Notes: generated from the letters alone by a model not told the origin. 64,000 bases of DNA from Pseudocitrobacter faecalis (GCA_003315335.1 QNRL01000007.1:130486-194485), one strand, 5' to 3'; counted from the stretch's first letter, positions 17,801-26,316 are shown. A program made the numbers and translations.

Positions 17801-18784
17801 AATGGAGATGCCCGGGCCTTCATAAATACCGCGCCCGTTAGAGGCTTTACCAATGGCATGGATCGCCTGCTGATACGAGACCATATAGGCCTGTGCATCG
17901 GCGGCGGTCAGTGCGGCTTCGCCCAGCATGTCGTAAGAGTAGCGGAACCCTTTCTCTTCCAGTTTGCGCGCATTCGCCAGTGCTTCGGCGATGGTTTCAC
18001 CGGTAACGAACTGTTCACCCATCAGGCGCATCGCCATATCCACACCTTTGCGGATCAGCGGTTCGCCGCTCTTGCCGATAATGCGATTGAGCGAGCGAGA
18101 AAGGCTGGCTTCATTGTGCGTGGAGACCAGTTTGCCGGTAAACAGCAGGCCCCAGGTCGCGGCGTTAACGAACAGCGATGGGCTACGGCCAATGTGCGAT
18201 TGCCAGTTGCCGTTGCTGATTTTATCGCGGATCAGCGCATCACGCGTCGCTTTATCCGGAATACGCAGCAGCGCTTCGGCCAGACACATCAGGGCCACGC
18301 CTTCCTGAGAGGAGAGGGAGAACTCCTGCAGCAGGCTCTGAACCATACCCGCACGTCCGCTGGCGGTTTTCTGGTTACGCAGTTTTTCCGCCAGTTTCCA
18401 GGCCAATTGATGAGCCTGAGTGGCGATGTTCTCCGGTAAGCGCGCCTGCTCCAGCAGCATGGGCACCGCGTCGGTTTCGCTACGGCGGTAGGCGGCAGTA
18501 ATGGCAGCACGGCTCACGGACTGCGGCAGGATCTGTTCGGCGAATTCGAGGAACGGCTGATGTGGCTCATCCTGGGCGGTGATGATTTCATCGCTTTCAT
18601 TGGCGGCCCCGGCAAGCAGTGCCGGCAATTCCGGCAAGACTTCATCGTTTTCCAGTTTTTCCAGGTAATTAAAGATTGCCTGCTTAATTAACCAGTGTGG
18701 GGTGCGATCAATTCGTGTGGCCGCACTTTTAATTCGCTCGCGCGTGGCTTCATCCAGCTTAACACCCATGGTGGTGGTGCCCAT
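14822..18784 (-). CDS. putA: PutA, bifunctional proline dehydrogenase / P5C dehydrogenase and repressor
   Basis: At 1320 aa, this is the usual length, starting at MGTTTMGVKLDEATRER. An in-frame ATG 45 bp upstream is rejected. Residues 1-47 form the ribbon-helix-helix DNA-binding domain. The FAD proline dehydrogenase barrel (about 260-610) includes LIRLVKGAYWDSEIKRAQ. The aldehyde dehydrogenase domain (about 650-1130) has catalytic Cys in FDSAGQRCSALR and Glu in PLIAETGGMNAM. PutA oxidises proline to glutamate at the membrane when proline is present and otherwise represses putA and putP. It is divergent from putP. A Flag-2 locus occupies the side where E. coli carries rutR. Confidence 0.97.
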   Translation of the reverse strand: MGTTTMGVKLDEATRERIKSAATRIDRTPHWLIKQAIFNYLEKLENDEVLPELPALLAGAANESDEIITAQDEPHQPFLEFAEQILPQSVSRAAITAAYRRSETDAVPMLLEQARLPENIATQAHQLAWKLAEKLRNQKTASGRAGMVQSLLQEFSLSSQEGVALMCLAEALLRIPDKATRDALIRDKISNGNWQSHIGRSPSLFVNAATWGLLFTGKLVSTHNEASLSRSLNRIIGKSGEPLIRKGVDMAMRLMGEQFVTGETIAEALANARKLEEKGFRYSYDMLGEAALTAADAQAYMVSYQQAIHAIGKASNGRGIYEGPGISIKLSALHPRYSRAQYDRVMDELYPRLKSLTLLARQYDIGINIDAEEADRLEISLDLLEKLCFEPELAGWNGIGFVIQAYQKRCPFVIDYLIDLATRSRRRLMIRLVKGAYWDSEIKRAQMDGLEGYPVYTRKVYTDVSYLACAKKLLGVPNLIYPQFATHNAHTLAAIYQLAGQNYYPGQYEFQCLHGMGEPLYEQVVGKVADGKLNRPCRIYAPVGTHETLLAYLVRRLLENGANTSFVNRIADTTLPLDELVADPVEAVEKMAIQEGAAGLPHPKIALPRDLYGKDRTNSAGLDLSNEHRLASLSSSLLNSALQKWRALPMLEHPVVEGEMTPLLNPAEPKDIVGYVREATEAEVEQALTSAVNNAPIWFATPPQERAAILERAAVLMEGQMQQLIGILVREAGKTFSNAIAEVREAVDFLHYYAGQVRHDFDNETHRPLGPVVCISPWNFPLAIFTGQIAAALAAGNSVLAKPAEQTPLIAAQGIAILLEAGVPPGVVQLLPGRGETVGAQLTSDNRVRGVMFTGSTEVATLLQRNIATRLDSQGRPTPLIAETGGMNAMIVDSSALTEQVVVDVVASAFDSAGQRCSALRVLCLQDDIADHTLTMLRGAMGECRMGNPGRLTTDIGPVIDDEAKTNIERHIQAMRAKGRTVFQAARENSDDAREWQSGTFVAPTLIELESFDELKKEVFGPVLHVVRYNRNNLDKLIEQINASGYGLTLGVHTRIDETIAQVTGSAKVGNLYVNRNMVGAVVGVQPFGGEGLSGTGPKAGGPLYLYRLLTSRPETALGTTLARQDAEYPVDAQLKALLEKPLTALKNWSNGNASLSALCQQYGELAQAGTQRVLPGPTGERNTWTLMPRERVLCVADDEQDALTQLAAVMAVGSEVLWPDAPLQRELAKKLPKEVSERIRFAKADVLMSQFFDAVIYHGDSDQLRKLCEQVAARDGAIVSVQGFARGETNLLLERLYHERSLSVNTAAAGGNASLMTIG

Positions 18785-19262
18785 GCCATCTACTCCTGTT
18801 GTTTTGTCGTCATATTTTCGGCGTAGCAAGAATATCCACTATGTTGCAACTTTGTGCAACCGTGTTAAATGTGACATCAATTACAACCTGAGAAATGAAT
18901 TTATTGTTAAAAGAAAAACTGATGGTATGGAATGTAACCGATGTATCTGAAAGCTTGATTTTGAGGGCTGGTTAACAGTTCTAAAGGGTGCAACCCTAAA
19001 AAGCGTGAGGGAGTGCAACCTATAGGAAAATGGTATTACGACAGGGATGCATTCGATGTGAATGCAGTGTTAAATCATTTGTGAAAAATCTTCGCTTCCG
19101 TCAGGATACGGTCGCCTGAATAACAGAACAGGCCTTTACCTCGTTCCGGTAAGGGAATAACAACAAGTCGGGAAGTTGACGACGAATATACTCAAAATCA
19201 TTCGAACTGCTTCAACGTAGAAGCCGCTTGACGGATGAAGAGTATAAATCTGGAGAGTTTTA
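18785..19262. promoter_or_regulatory. put control region with PutA operators
   Basis: This 478-bp divergent region contains four copies of the PutA recognition core GTTGCA: 18843-18848 (+), 18855-18860, 18989-18994 and 19014-19019 (the last three as TGCAAC). They group in two pairs, near the putA start and mid-region, similar to the multiple operators of the E. coli put region. The remaining AT-rich sequence should hold the two promoters, which I did not resolve. No gene is supported here. Confidence 0.75.
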
Positions 19263-20771
19263 ATGAATATAAGCACACCGATGCTGGTGACTTTTTTTGT
19301 CTACATCTTTGGCATGATATTAATTGGGTTTTTCGCCTGGCGATCGACGAAAAACTTCGATGATTACATCCTTGGGGGACGGAGTCTTGGGCCATTCGTG
19401 ACCGCGCTTTCTGCGGGTGCGTCGGATATGAGCGGCTGGCTGCTGATGGGCCTGCCTGGCGCAATCTTTCTCGCCGGTATCTCGGAAAGCTGGATTGCTA
19501 TCGGCCTGACCGTGGGCGCATGGATCAACTGGAAGCTGGTGGCGGGACGTCTGCGCGTACACACGGAAGCCAACAATAATGCGCTGACGCTGCCGGATTA
19601 CTTCACCGGGCGATTCGAAGATAAGAGCCGCGTACTGCGCATTATCTCTGCGCTGGTGATCCTGCTGTTCTTCACCATTTATTGTGCGTCTGGCATTGTG
19701 GCCGGGGCGCGTCTGTTCGAAAGCACCTTCGGCATGAGTTATGAAACGGCGCTGTGGGCAGGTGCTGCCGCGACTATCATTTACACCTTTATCGGTGGTT
19801 TCCTCGCGGTGAGCTGGACAGATACCGTGCAGGCCAGCCTGATGATTTTCGCGCTGATCCTGACGCCGGTAATGGTTATCCTCGCTGTAGGTGGCCTGGA
19901 TGATTCGATGGCGGTTATTAAGCAAAAGAGCATTGAGAATATCGATATGCTCAAAGGGCTGAACTTCGTCGCCATTATCTCCCTGATGGGCTGGGGGCTC
20001 GGTTACTTCGGGCAGCCGCACATTCTGGCGCGTTTCATGGCGGCAGATTCCCACCACAGCATCGTGCATGCGCGTCGTATCAGTATGACCTGGATGATCC
20101 TGTGCCTGGCGGGTGCGGTCGCGGTCGGTTTCTTCGGCATTGCTTACTTCCAGAATAACCCGGCAGTGGCGGGCCCGGTAAGCCAGAACGCCGAACGCGT
20201 GTTTATTGAACTGGCGCAAATCCTGTTCAACCCGTGGATTGCCGGCATTCTGCTTTCTGCGATCCTGGCGGCGGTGATGTCTACCCTGAGCTGCCAGCTG
20301 CTGGTGTGCTCCAGCGCGATTACTGAAGATCTGTACAAAGCGTTTCTGCGTAAAAACGCCAGCCAGAAAGAGCTGGTGTGGGTCGGGCGTGTCATGGTGC
20401 TGGTGGTCGCACTGGTGGCGATTGCACTGGCGGCAAACCCGGAAAACCGCGTGCTTGGCCTGGTAAGTTACGCGTGGGCAGGCTTTGGTGCGGCATTCGG
20501 GCCGGTCGTGCTGTTCTCGGTAATGTGGTCACGCATGACACGTAACGGCGCGCTGGCAGGGATGATTATTGGTGCGGTGACCGTGATCGTCTGGAAACAT
20601 TTCGAGCTGCTCGGCCTGTACGAAATCATTCCGGGCTTTATCTTCGGTAGCCTGGGCATTGTTATCTTCAGCCTGCTGGATAAAGCACCGTCTGCGGAAA
20701 TGCGTAAACGCTTCGAAGAAGCAGACGCACATTACCATTCTGCACCGCCGTCACGTTTACAGGCGGAGTAA
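19263..20771 (+). CDS. putP: PutP sodium/proline symporter
   Basis: At 502 aa, it belongs to the solute:sodium symporter family with about 13 membrane helices. The start is MNISTPMLVTFFVYIFGMIL with GGAGAG upstream. The region NFDDYILGGRSLGPFVTALSAGASDMSGW carries the Arg and Asp residues known to be needed for Na+ and proline binding in E. coli PutP. It imports proline as a carbon, nitrogen or osmotic resource. It is controlled with putA through the shared operators. Confidence 0.97.
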   Translation: MNISTPMLVTFFVYIFGMILIGFFAWRSTKNFDDYILGGRSLGPFVTALSAGASDMSGWLLMGLPGAIFLAGISESWIAIGLTVGAWINWKLVAGRLRVHTEANNNALTLPDYFTGRFEDKSRVLRIISALVILLFFTIYCASGIVAGARLFESTFGMSYETALWAGAAATIIYTFIGGFLAVSWTDTVQASLMIFALILTPVMVILAVGGLDDSMAVIKQKSIENIDMLKGLNFVAIISLMGWGLGYFGQPHILARFMAADSHHSIVHARRISMTWMILCLAGAVAVGFFGIAYFQNNPAVAGPVSQNAERVFIELAQILFNPWIAGILLSAILAAVMSTLSCQLLVCSSAITEDLYKAFLRKNASQKELVWVGRVMVLVVALVAIALAANPENRVLGLVSYAWAGFGAAFGPVVLFSVMWSRMTRNGALAGMIIGAVTVIVWKHFELLGLYEIIPGFIFGSLGIVIFSLLDKAPSAEMRKRFEEADAHYHSAPPSRLQAE

Positions 20772-20776
20772 AAATC

Positions 20777-20851
20777 TTGCCGGATGCGCGGCGTTTATCC
20801 GGCCTACAGGAGAATGTGTAGGCCGGATAAGGCGTTAGCCGCATCCGGCAT
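20777..20851. repeat. BIME (two REP elements) after putP
   Basis: Two REP palindromes in opposite orientation (TTGCCGGATGCGCGGCG... and ...GGCGTTAGCCGCATCCGG) are joined by AGGAGAATGTGTA. They form the 3' boundary of putP. Confidence 0.9.
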
Positions 20852-20940
20852 TTTATCAACCGATGTTTCCCGCCTGAACCTCTTCCTGCTTTTACATTTG
20901 CTTATCATTTCCGACATATTTCACTTGTATTTCGTCTTTG

Positions 20941-20959
20941 CGTAATGATAATCGCTATC
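20941..20959 (+). promoter_or_regulatory. Fur box of efeUOB
   Basis: CGTAATGATAATCGCTATC matches 15 of 19 bases of the Fur consensus GATAATGATAATCATTATC. It lies 59 bp before the efeU ATG, so iron-loaded Fur would block the operon promoter. This is known regulation for efeUOB in E. coli. Confidence 0.8.
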
Positions 20960-21017
20960 ACTCACATTTACTTTTCTTTGCATCTTTTGACTGCGATTCA
21001 CATTTAAGGACGTTCGC

Positions 21018-21851
21018 ATGTTTGTGCCTTTTCTGATTATGCTGCGCGAAGGGTTAGAAGCCGCGCTGATTGTTAGCCTTATCGCCAGCTATTTGAAACG
21101 CACACAGCGTGACGGTCTGATAGGCGTGATGTGGATTGGCGTTTTTCTGGCCGCGGCGCTCTGCCTTGGGCTGGGCCTCTTTATCAATGAAACCACCGGC
21201 GAATTTCCGCAAAAAGAGCAGGAGCTGTTTGAAGGCATCGTGGCGGTCATCGCGGTGATCATCCTGACCTGGATGGTGTTCTGGATGCGCAAAGTCTCCC
21301 GCAACGTAAAACAGCAACTGGAGCAGGCGGTGGATAACGCGCTGGCGCGGGGCAATCACCACGGCTGGGCGCTGGTGATGATGGTTTTTTTCGCCGTGGC
21401 GCGTGAGGGGCTGGAGTCGGTTTTCTTCCTGTTGGCGGCATTCCAGCAGGATCTCGGTATCTGGCCACCGCTTGGGGCAGTCCTTGGGCTGGCGACCGCC
21501 GTTGTGCTGGGTTTCCTGCTCTACTGGGGCGGCATTCGTCTGAATCTCGGCGCGTTCTTCAAATGGACTAGCTTGTTTATTCTGCTGGTCGCCGCGGGGC
21601 TTGCCGCCGGCGCGATTCGCGCGTTCCACGAAGCCGGGCTGTGGAACCACTTCCAGGATGTCGCGTTTGATTTCAGCGGCACGCTGACCACCCACTCGCT
21701 GTTTGGTACGTTAATGGAAGGCATTTTTGGCTATCAGGAAGCGCCAAGCGTCAGCGAAGTGACCGTCTGGTTACTCTATTTACTGCCTGCCCTGGCGCTT
21801 TTTTTCTGGCCGGCGCGAGCGCCAAACGCGGCATCACGTATCGCCCCCTGA
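21018..21851 (+). CDS. efeU: EfeU ferrous iron permease (FTR1 family), intact
   Basis: At 277 aa, it has about seven membrane helices. Two REGLE motifs, at residues 10-14 and near 135, supply the acidic iron ligands of the Ftr1 family. It transports iron across the inner membrane with EfeO and EfeB, best at acid pH. The reading frame is uninterrupted, whereas the E. coli K-12 copy carries a frameshift. It is separated from efeO by 35 bp in one operon. Confidence 0.95.
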   Translation: MFVPFLIMLREGLEAALIVSLIASYLKRTQRDGLIGVMWIGVFLAAALCLGLGLFINETTGEFPQKEQELFEGIVAVIAVIILTWMVFWMRKVSRNVKQQLEQAVDNALARGNHHGWALVMMVFFAVAREGLESVFFLLAAFQQDLGIWPPLGAVLGLATAVVLGFLLYWGGIRLNLGAFFKWTSLFILLVAAGLAAGAIRAFHEAGLWNHFQDVAFDFSGTLTTHSLFGTLMEGIFGYQEAPSVSEVTVWLLYLLPALALFFWPARAPNAASRIAP

Positions 21852-21886
21852 GGCGAATAGCTTTTACTCATTGAAAGGGATGGATC

Positions 21887-23002
21887 ATGACCACTATTTT
21901 TCGCCGTAGCGTGCTCGCTGCACTGTGCTCCTTCGCGTTTTCTGCGCAGGCTGCCGATATTCCGAAGGTCAATGTCACGGTAAACGATAAGCAGTGTGAG
22001 CCGATGACGCTCACCGTTAATGCGGGCAAAACACAGTTTATCATTCAGAACCACAGCCAGAAGGCGCTGGAGTGGGAGATCCTCAAGGGTGTAATGGTGG
22101 TGGAAGAGCGTGAAAATATCGCGCCAGGCTTTACGCAGAAGATGACCGCCAATCTGCAACCGGGTGAATATGAGATGACTTGTGGTCTGCTGACCAATCC
22201 GAAAGGCAAGCTGATTGTAAAAGGTGAAGCCACAAAGGATGCGGCGAAAGCGGATGCGGTTTTGAGCCTGGGCGAGGCGATTACCGCGTATAAAACCTAC
22301 GTCACTACTCAAACGGCAGATCTGGTCAAAGCCACCAAAGCCTTTACTGATGCGGTGAAAGCGGGGGATATCGAAAAAGCGAAATCTCTGTACGCACCTA
22401 CGCGTCAGTATTACGAACGTATTGAACCGATTGCTGAGCTGTTCTCTGACCTCGACGGCAGCATTGATGCCCGTGAAGATGATTATGAGCAGAAAGCCGC
22501 TGACCCGAAATTCACCGGTTTCCACCGTCTGGAGAAGGCGCTGTTTGGCGACAACAGCACCAAAGGTATGGAGAAATATGCCGATCAGCTTTACAGCGAT
22601 GTGGTTGAGCTGCAAAAACGCATCGCAGAATTAGCCTTCCCGCCGTCAAAAGTGGTGGGCGGGGCCGCCGGGTTGATTGAAGAAGTGGCCGCCAGCAAAA
22701 TCAGCGGCGAGGAGGATCGCTACAGCCATACGGATCTGTGGGATTTCCAGGCCAACATCGATGGCGCACAGAAGATTGTTGACCTGCTGCGTCCGCAACT
22801 GCAAAAAGAGAACAGCGCGCTGCTGGCGAAAGTCGATGCCAACTTTAAGAAAGTGGATGCCATCCTCGCGAAATATCGCACTAAAGACGGTTTTGAGACC
22901 TATGACAAGCTGACGGATGCGGATCGCAACGCGTTGAAAGGGCCGATTACCACGCTGGCGGAAGATTTAGCGCAACTGCGCGGGATCCTGGGTCTGGATT
23001 AA
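21887..23002 (+). CDS. efeO: EfeO periplasmic iron-binding protein
   Basis: At 371 aa, it has a signal peptide cleaved after FSAQA. Residues about 25-115 form a cupredoxin-like domain with the [15 protein letters not shown] strand. The remainder is an M75-type helical domain with the HxxE metal motif in [10 protein letters not shown] and [20 protein letters not shown]. It captures iron in the periplasm for EfeU. GAAAGGGATGG precedes the start. efeB follows after 5 bp. Confidence 0.96.
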   Translation: MTTIFRRSVLAALCSFAFSAQAADIPKVNVTVNDKQCEPMTLTVNAGKTQFIIQNHSQKALEWEILKGVMVVEERENIAPGFTQKMTANLQPGEYEMTCGLLTNPKGKLIVKGEATKDAAKADAVLSLGEAITAYKTYVTTQTADLVKATKAFTDAVKAGDIEKAKSLYAPTRQYYERIEPIAELFSDLDGSIDAREDDYEQKAADPKFTGFHRLEKALFGDNSTKGMEKYADQLYSDVVELQKRIAELAFPPSKVVGGAAGLIEEVAASKISGEEDRYSHTDLWDFQANIDGAQKIVDLLRPQLQKENSALLAKVDANFKKVDAILAKYRTKDGFETYDKLTDADRNALKGPITTLAEDLAQLRGILGLD

Positions 23003-23007
23003 GTATC

Positions 23008-24267
23008 ATGGATGAGCAACATAAAACCGGCGTGGATGAACCTTCACGCCGTCGCTGGTTAAAAGGCGTCGGGGCACTGGCGCTGGCGGCGGGTTGCCCG
23101 GTGGCGCACGGTGCGAAAGCCGATTCGCCAGCGGTGACCGGGCGCGATGAGAAACAGCCTTTTTACGGGGTGCACCAGGCGGGCGTGCTGACGCCACAGC
23201 AGGCATCAATGATGCTGGTGGCGTTTGACGTGCTGGCGACCGATCGCGCTGACCTGCAGCGACTGATGCGCCTGCTGACCACGCGGATTGCGTTTCTTAC
23301 CGAAGGCGGCCCGGCACCGGAGACGCCAAATCCGCGTTTGCCGCCGATGGATTCCGGTATTCTTGGGGCGTGGATCGCCCCGGATAACCTGACCATGACG
23401 GTCTCCGTCGGGCAGTCATTGTTTGATGAGCGTTTCGGTCTGGCATCCCAGGCGCCGAAAAAACTGCAAAAAATGACGCGCTTTCCGAATGATTCATTAG
23501 ATGCGACGTTATGCCACGGTGACCTGTTATTGCAAATCTGTGCCAATACACAGGATACGGTGATCCATGCGTTGCGCGACATCATCAAGCACACGCCGGA
23601 TCTCCTGAGCGTGCGCTGGAAGCGGGAAGGGTTTATCTCTGACCACGCCGCGCGCAGTAAAGGTAAAGAGACGCCGGTGAATCTGCTGGGTTTTAAAGAT
23701 GGCACCGCGAACCCGGACAGCGGTGATAAAGCGCTGATGGACAATGTGGTGTGGGTGACGAAAGACCAGCAGGAACCTGCGTGGGCGGTGGGTGGTTCGT
23801 ATCAGGCGGTGCGTATTATCCAGTTCCACGTCGAGTTCTGGGATCGTACGCCGCTTAAAGAACAGCAGACCATTTTTGGCCGGGATAAGCAGACCGGGGC
23901 ACCGCTCGGCATGCAATATGAGCACGATGTGCCCGACTACAGCCGTGACCCGGACGGTGAGGTGATTGCGCTGGACAGTCATATTCGGCTGGCTAACCCA
24001 CGTACCGCTGAAACACAATCCAGCCTGATGATGCGTCGGGGGTACAGTTATTCTCTCGGCGTGACCAATTCGGGGCAACTGGATATGGGGCTGTTATTTG
24101 TTTGCTATCAGCACGATCTGGAAAAAGGATTTCTTACGGTACAGAAACGGCTGAATGGAGAAGCGCTGGAGGAGTACGTCAAACCCATCGGCGGCGGCTA
24201 CTTCTTTGTGCTGCCGGGTGTGCCGTCAGCGGCATCCTACCTTGGGCAAACGCTGCTCGAAGCCTGA
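23008..24267 (+). CDS. efeB: EfeB periplasmic dye-decolourising-type haem peroxidase
   Basis: At 419 aa, it has a Tat signal with twin arginines ([17 protein letters not shown]), so it folds with haem before export. The distal haem motif GFKDGTANP is the GxxDG signature of DyP peroxidases, and RRGYSYSLG lies on the distal side near the C-terminus. In the EfeUOB system it is proposed to oxidise Fe(II) for transfer through EfeO. It is the third gene of the Fur-controlled operon. Confidence 0.95.
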   Translation: MDEQHKTGVDEPSRRRWLKGVGALALAAGCPVAHGAKADSPAVTGRDEKQPFYGVHQAGVLTPQQASMMLVAFDVLATDRADLQRLMRLLTTRIAFLTEGGPAPETPNPRLPPMDSGILGAWIAPDNLTMTVSVGQSLFDERFGLASQAPKKLQKMTRFPNDSLDATLCHGDLLLQICANTQDTVIHALRDIIKHTPDLLSVRWKREGFISDHAARSKGKETPVNLLGFKDGTANPDSGDKALMDNVVWVTKDQQEPAWAVGGSYQAVRIIQFHVEFWDRTPLKEQQTIFGRDKQTGAPLGMQYEHDVPDYSRDPDGEVIALDSHIRLANPRTAETQSSLMMRRGYSYSLGVTNSGQLDMGLLFVCYQHDLEKGFLTVQKRLNGEALEEYVKPIGGGYFFVLPGVPSAASYLGQTLLEA

Positions 24268-24282
24268 ATCAGGCTAAACCGC

Positions 24283-24348
24283 CTAGGCCTACAAAATGCC
24301 GGCCTGAATGTGTAGGCCGGTTAAGGCGTTTACGCCGTATCCGGCATT
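24283..24348. repeat. BIME after efeB
   Basis: Paired REP sequences (CCTAGGCCTACAAAATGCCG and GTAGGCCGGTTAAGGCG, then CGCCGTATCCGGCATT) mark the end of the efe operon. The left element is degenerate. Confidence 0.8.
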
Positions 24349-24375
24349 AACCAGGCGCCCGTTGTCAATAATCTG

Positions 24376-24406
24376 AAAAACGCCTACCCCTTTGGGTAGG
24401 TGTTTT
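24376..24406 (+). terminator. Rho-independent terminator of efeUOB
   Basis: The stem ACGCCTACCC/GGGTAGGTGT has a short TTT-containing loop, with A-rich sequence before and TTTTA after. It could act in both directions but only efeB ends here. Confidence 0.8.
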
Positions 24407-24445
24407 ATCCACTTTTTTTCTTGTTTCTATCCCATTGATATAATT

Positions 24446-24463
24446 CTGTAATATAAATGTAAG
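24446..24463 (+). promoter_or_regulatory. Pho box upstream of phoH
   Basis: CTGTAATATAAATGTAAG matches 15 of 18 positions of the PhoB box (two CTGTCAT-type 7-mers 11 bp apart). phoH of E. coli is a known PhoB target. The site lies 156 bp before the longer phoH start. The rest of 24349-24601 is AT-rich with no gene. Confidence 0.65.
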
Positions 24464-24601
24464 AGACTGTATGTGAACGGATGCGATCTGATTTGTTACT
24501 TTTTGGTAAAATTTAAATTGCATTCTTAATTATTTTTGATGTATTTAATAAGTAGTAGCGGTAGTTCCCGGTTGTGATGCAGTTCACTATGGAGATCGCG
24601 A

Positions 24602-25666
24602 ATGGTAGCGTCCTTTATCGGACAGGGTAAAAACAGTCACCGCACCACTTTGCGCGGAGGTTCATCTTCCGGCAGCGATTTCGTCACCTCAAAAATCTCT
24701 CACGCTGAAAACAACACTCTCTTTTCCGATGTGGAACGCGATGCGCGTAGTCGTGCTTTCACGTCAGTTCGACAGGCAAGCAATGGCTTACAAGGAAGCC
24801 AAACCTCAGACGTTCGTGCGCATAATCGTGCTGCCAACGGCACGTGTGATGTAAACCTACAACTCAAGGTGCTATCCATGGGAAGACAAAAAGCAGTGAC
24901 TAAAGCTCGTCGTGAAGCGAAACGTGTGCTGAGACGGGATTCACGTAGCCATAAACAGCGTGAAGAAGAATCGGTCACCTCGCTTGTGCAGATGAGTGGC
25001 GTGGAATCTATCGGTATGGCGCGGGACAGCCGCGATAACTCACCGATTAAGGCCCGCAATGACGCTCAGGCGCATTATCTGAATGCGATTGAAAGCAAAC
25101 AGCTGATCTTCGCAACCGGCGAAGCAGGCTGCGGGAAAACCTGGATAAGTGCAGCAAAAGCGGCTGAAGCTCTGATTCATAAGGATGTGGAGAGGATAAT
25201 CGTTACTCGCCCGGTATTGCAGGCTGATGAAGACCTCGGCTTCTTGCCCGGTGATATCTCCGAGAAGTTCGCGCCTTACTTCCGCCCCGTCTATGACGTG
25301 CTGGTAAAGCGGTTAGGGGCGTCCTTTATGCAGTACTGCCTGCGTCCGGAAATTGGCAAGGTGGAAATCGCGCCGTTCGCCTATATGCGCGGACGTACAT
25401 TTGAAAATGCGGTGGTCATTCTCGACGAGGCCCAGAACGTCACCGCTGCGCAAATGAAGATGTTTTTGACGCGCCTTGGGGAGAACGTGACGGTTATCGT
25501 CAATGGTGATATCACCCAGTGTGATCTGCCGCGCGGCGTGCAGTCCGGGCTGAGCGATGCGCTGGAACGTTTTGAAGAAGATGAAATGGTAGGGGTGGTA
25601 CGCTTTACCAAAGAGGATTGTGTACGCTCGGCACTGTGCCAGCGGACGCTGCAAGCGTATTACTGA
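24602..25666 (+). CDS. phoH: PhoH, phosphate-starvation P-loop ATPase
   Basis: The longest frame gives 354 aa, the length usually quoted for E. coli PhoH. Walker A is GEAGCGKT and Walker B is AVVILDEAQN, followed by sensor-like TVIVNGDITQCDLP, as in the PhoH/helicase-like ATPase family. A second start at 24878, MGRQKAVTKARREAKR, has AAGGTG at good spacing and opens the conserved part. The first 92 residues are Ser/Thr-rich and look unconserved, so the true protein may be 262 aa. The substrate of PhoH is not established. Confidence 0.92.
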   Translation: MVASFIGQGKNSHRTTLRGGSSSGSDFVTSKISHAENNTLFSDVERDARSRAFTSVRQASNGLQGSQTSDVRAHNRAANGTCDVNLQLKVLSMGRQKAVTKARREAKRVLRRDSRSHKQREEESVTSLVQMSGVESIGMARDSRDNSPIKARNDAQAHYLNAIESKQLIFATGEAGCGKTWISAAKAAEALIHKDVERIIVTRPVLQADEDLGFLPGDISEKFAPYFRPVYDVLVKRLGASFMQYCLRPEIGKVEIAPFAYMRGRTFENAVVILDEAQNVTAAQMKMFLTRLGENVTVIVNGDITQCDLPRGVQSGLSDALERFEEDEMVGVVRFTKEDCVRSALCQRTLQAYY

Positions 25667-25683
25667 TGTAGTGAGAGTTGTGG

Positions 25684-25716
25684 CAAAGCCCGGGTGACCG
25701 GGCTTTGGCGTTTTTT
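25684..25716 (+). terminator. Rho-independent terminator of phoH
   Basis: The stem CAAAGCCCGG/CCGGGCTTTG with loop GTGA is followed by GCGTTTTTT. It starts 18 bp after the phoH stop. Confidence 0.9.
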
Positions 25717-25735
25717 GGGGGTGCGGTGTTTTCCC

Positions 25736-25984
25736 CTCACCCTAACCCTCTCCCCAAGGGAGAGGGGATCGAATGTGCTCGCTGTTAAGTTCGGCGCTGG
25801 TTTTCTCACTCGCCCCTATAGGGAGAGGCCGGGGGGAACGAATGTGCTCGCTGTTAAGTTCGGCGCCGGTTTTCTCACTCGCCCCTTTAGGGAGAGGCCG
25901 GGGGGGAACGAATGTGCCGGGTGTTGCGTTCGGCGCTGGTTTTCTCCCTCGCCCCTTGGGAGAGGGCCGGGGTGAGGGGAGCAG
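25736..25984. repeat. Array of C/T-rich palindromes with 69-70 bp tandem units
   Basis: Three units begin at 25771, 25840 and 25910. Each starts GAATGTGC, continues GTTCGGCGCTGGTTTTCTC or a close variant, and ends in a CGCCCCT-AGGGAGAGGCCGG hairpin. Complete family members flank them: CCCTCACCCTAACCCTCTCC at the left and GAGAGGGCCGGGGTGAGGGG at the right. Open frames across the array on both strands are by-products of the repeats. Confidence 0.85.
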
Positions 25985-26000
25985 ACGGCACCTGAACAAC

Positions 26001-26228
26001 ATGCGAAAAAAAAGCCCGTACTTTCGTACGAGCTCTTCTTAAAATATGGCGGTGAGGCGGGGATTGACTCGCTGCGCTCGCCCTTCGGGCAGCCCGTTCA
26101 CTGCGTTCTCGGTCTGTCCAACTGGCTGCGCCAGTTGTCGAACCCCGGTCCGGGCTTCTCACCCCGCCTGGTTGTGCAACATGCGAAAAAAAAAAGCCCG
26201 TACTTTCGTACGAGCTCTTCTTAAAATA
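26001..26228 (-). repeat. serX-proximal ~182-bp repeat with tRNA 3'-end remnant
   Basis: Read on the minus strand, the first tRNA-Ser gene is followed by a terminator hairpin (AGCTCGTAC GAAA GTACGGGCT, then T-run, 26186-26216). About 130 bp of GC-rich spacer follow, then a 19-nt copy of the tRNA 3' end (26047-26065, TGGCGGTGAGGCGGGGATT on the plus strand). A second terminator lies at 26006-26034. The repeat period is 182 bp. The spacer itself includes GGGGTTCGA, a T-arm-like string, so it may come from a decayed tRNA copy. Confidence 0.9.
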
Positions 26229-26316
26229 TGGCGGTGAGGCGGGGATTCGAACCCCGGATACGTTGCCGTATACACACTTTCCAGGCGTGCTCCTTCAGCC
26301 ACTCGGACACCTCACC
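26229..26316 (-). tRNA. serX: tRNA-Ser (anticodon GGA), copy 1
   Basis: An 88-nt gene reading GGTGAGGTGTCCGAGTGGCT at the 5' end and ending with encoded CCGCCA. The anticodon stem-loop region is CGCCTGGAAAGTGTG with GGA anticodon. It has the long variable arm of class II serine tRNA (TATACGGCAACGTATC) and the T-arm GGGGTTCGAATCCCC. It is identical by eye to the copy at 29721. In E. coli, serX lies beside ghrA, which fits copy 2 better. Copy 1 is the extra one by position next to phoH and the islet. Confidence 0.95.

Noticed and set aside
15626-18439. Long plus-strand frames opposite putA (197, 308 and 407 codons)
   Set aside because: They are antisense by-products of a GC-rich gene with strong codon bias. 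PutA is conserved throughout on the other strand.
18702-18950. 82-codon plus frame in the put control region
   Set aside because: It overlaps the putA start and the PutA operators and has no family resemblance.
25694-25975. Open frames on both strands through the palindrome array after phoH
   Set aside because: They follow from repeat units without stops, have no ribosome site and give low-complexity Arg/Pro/Gly text.
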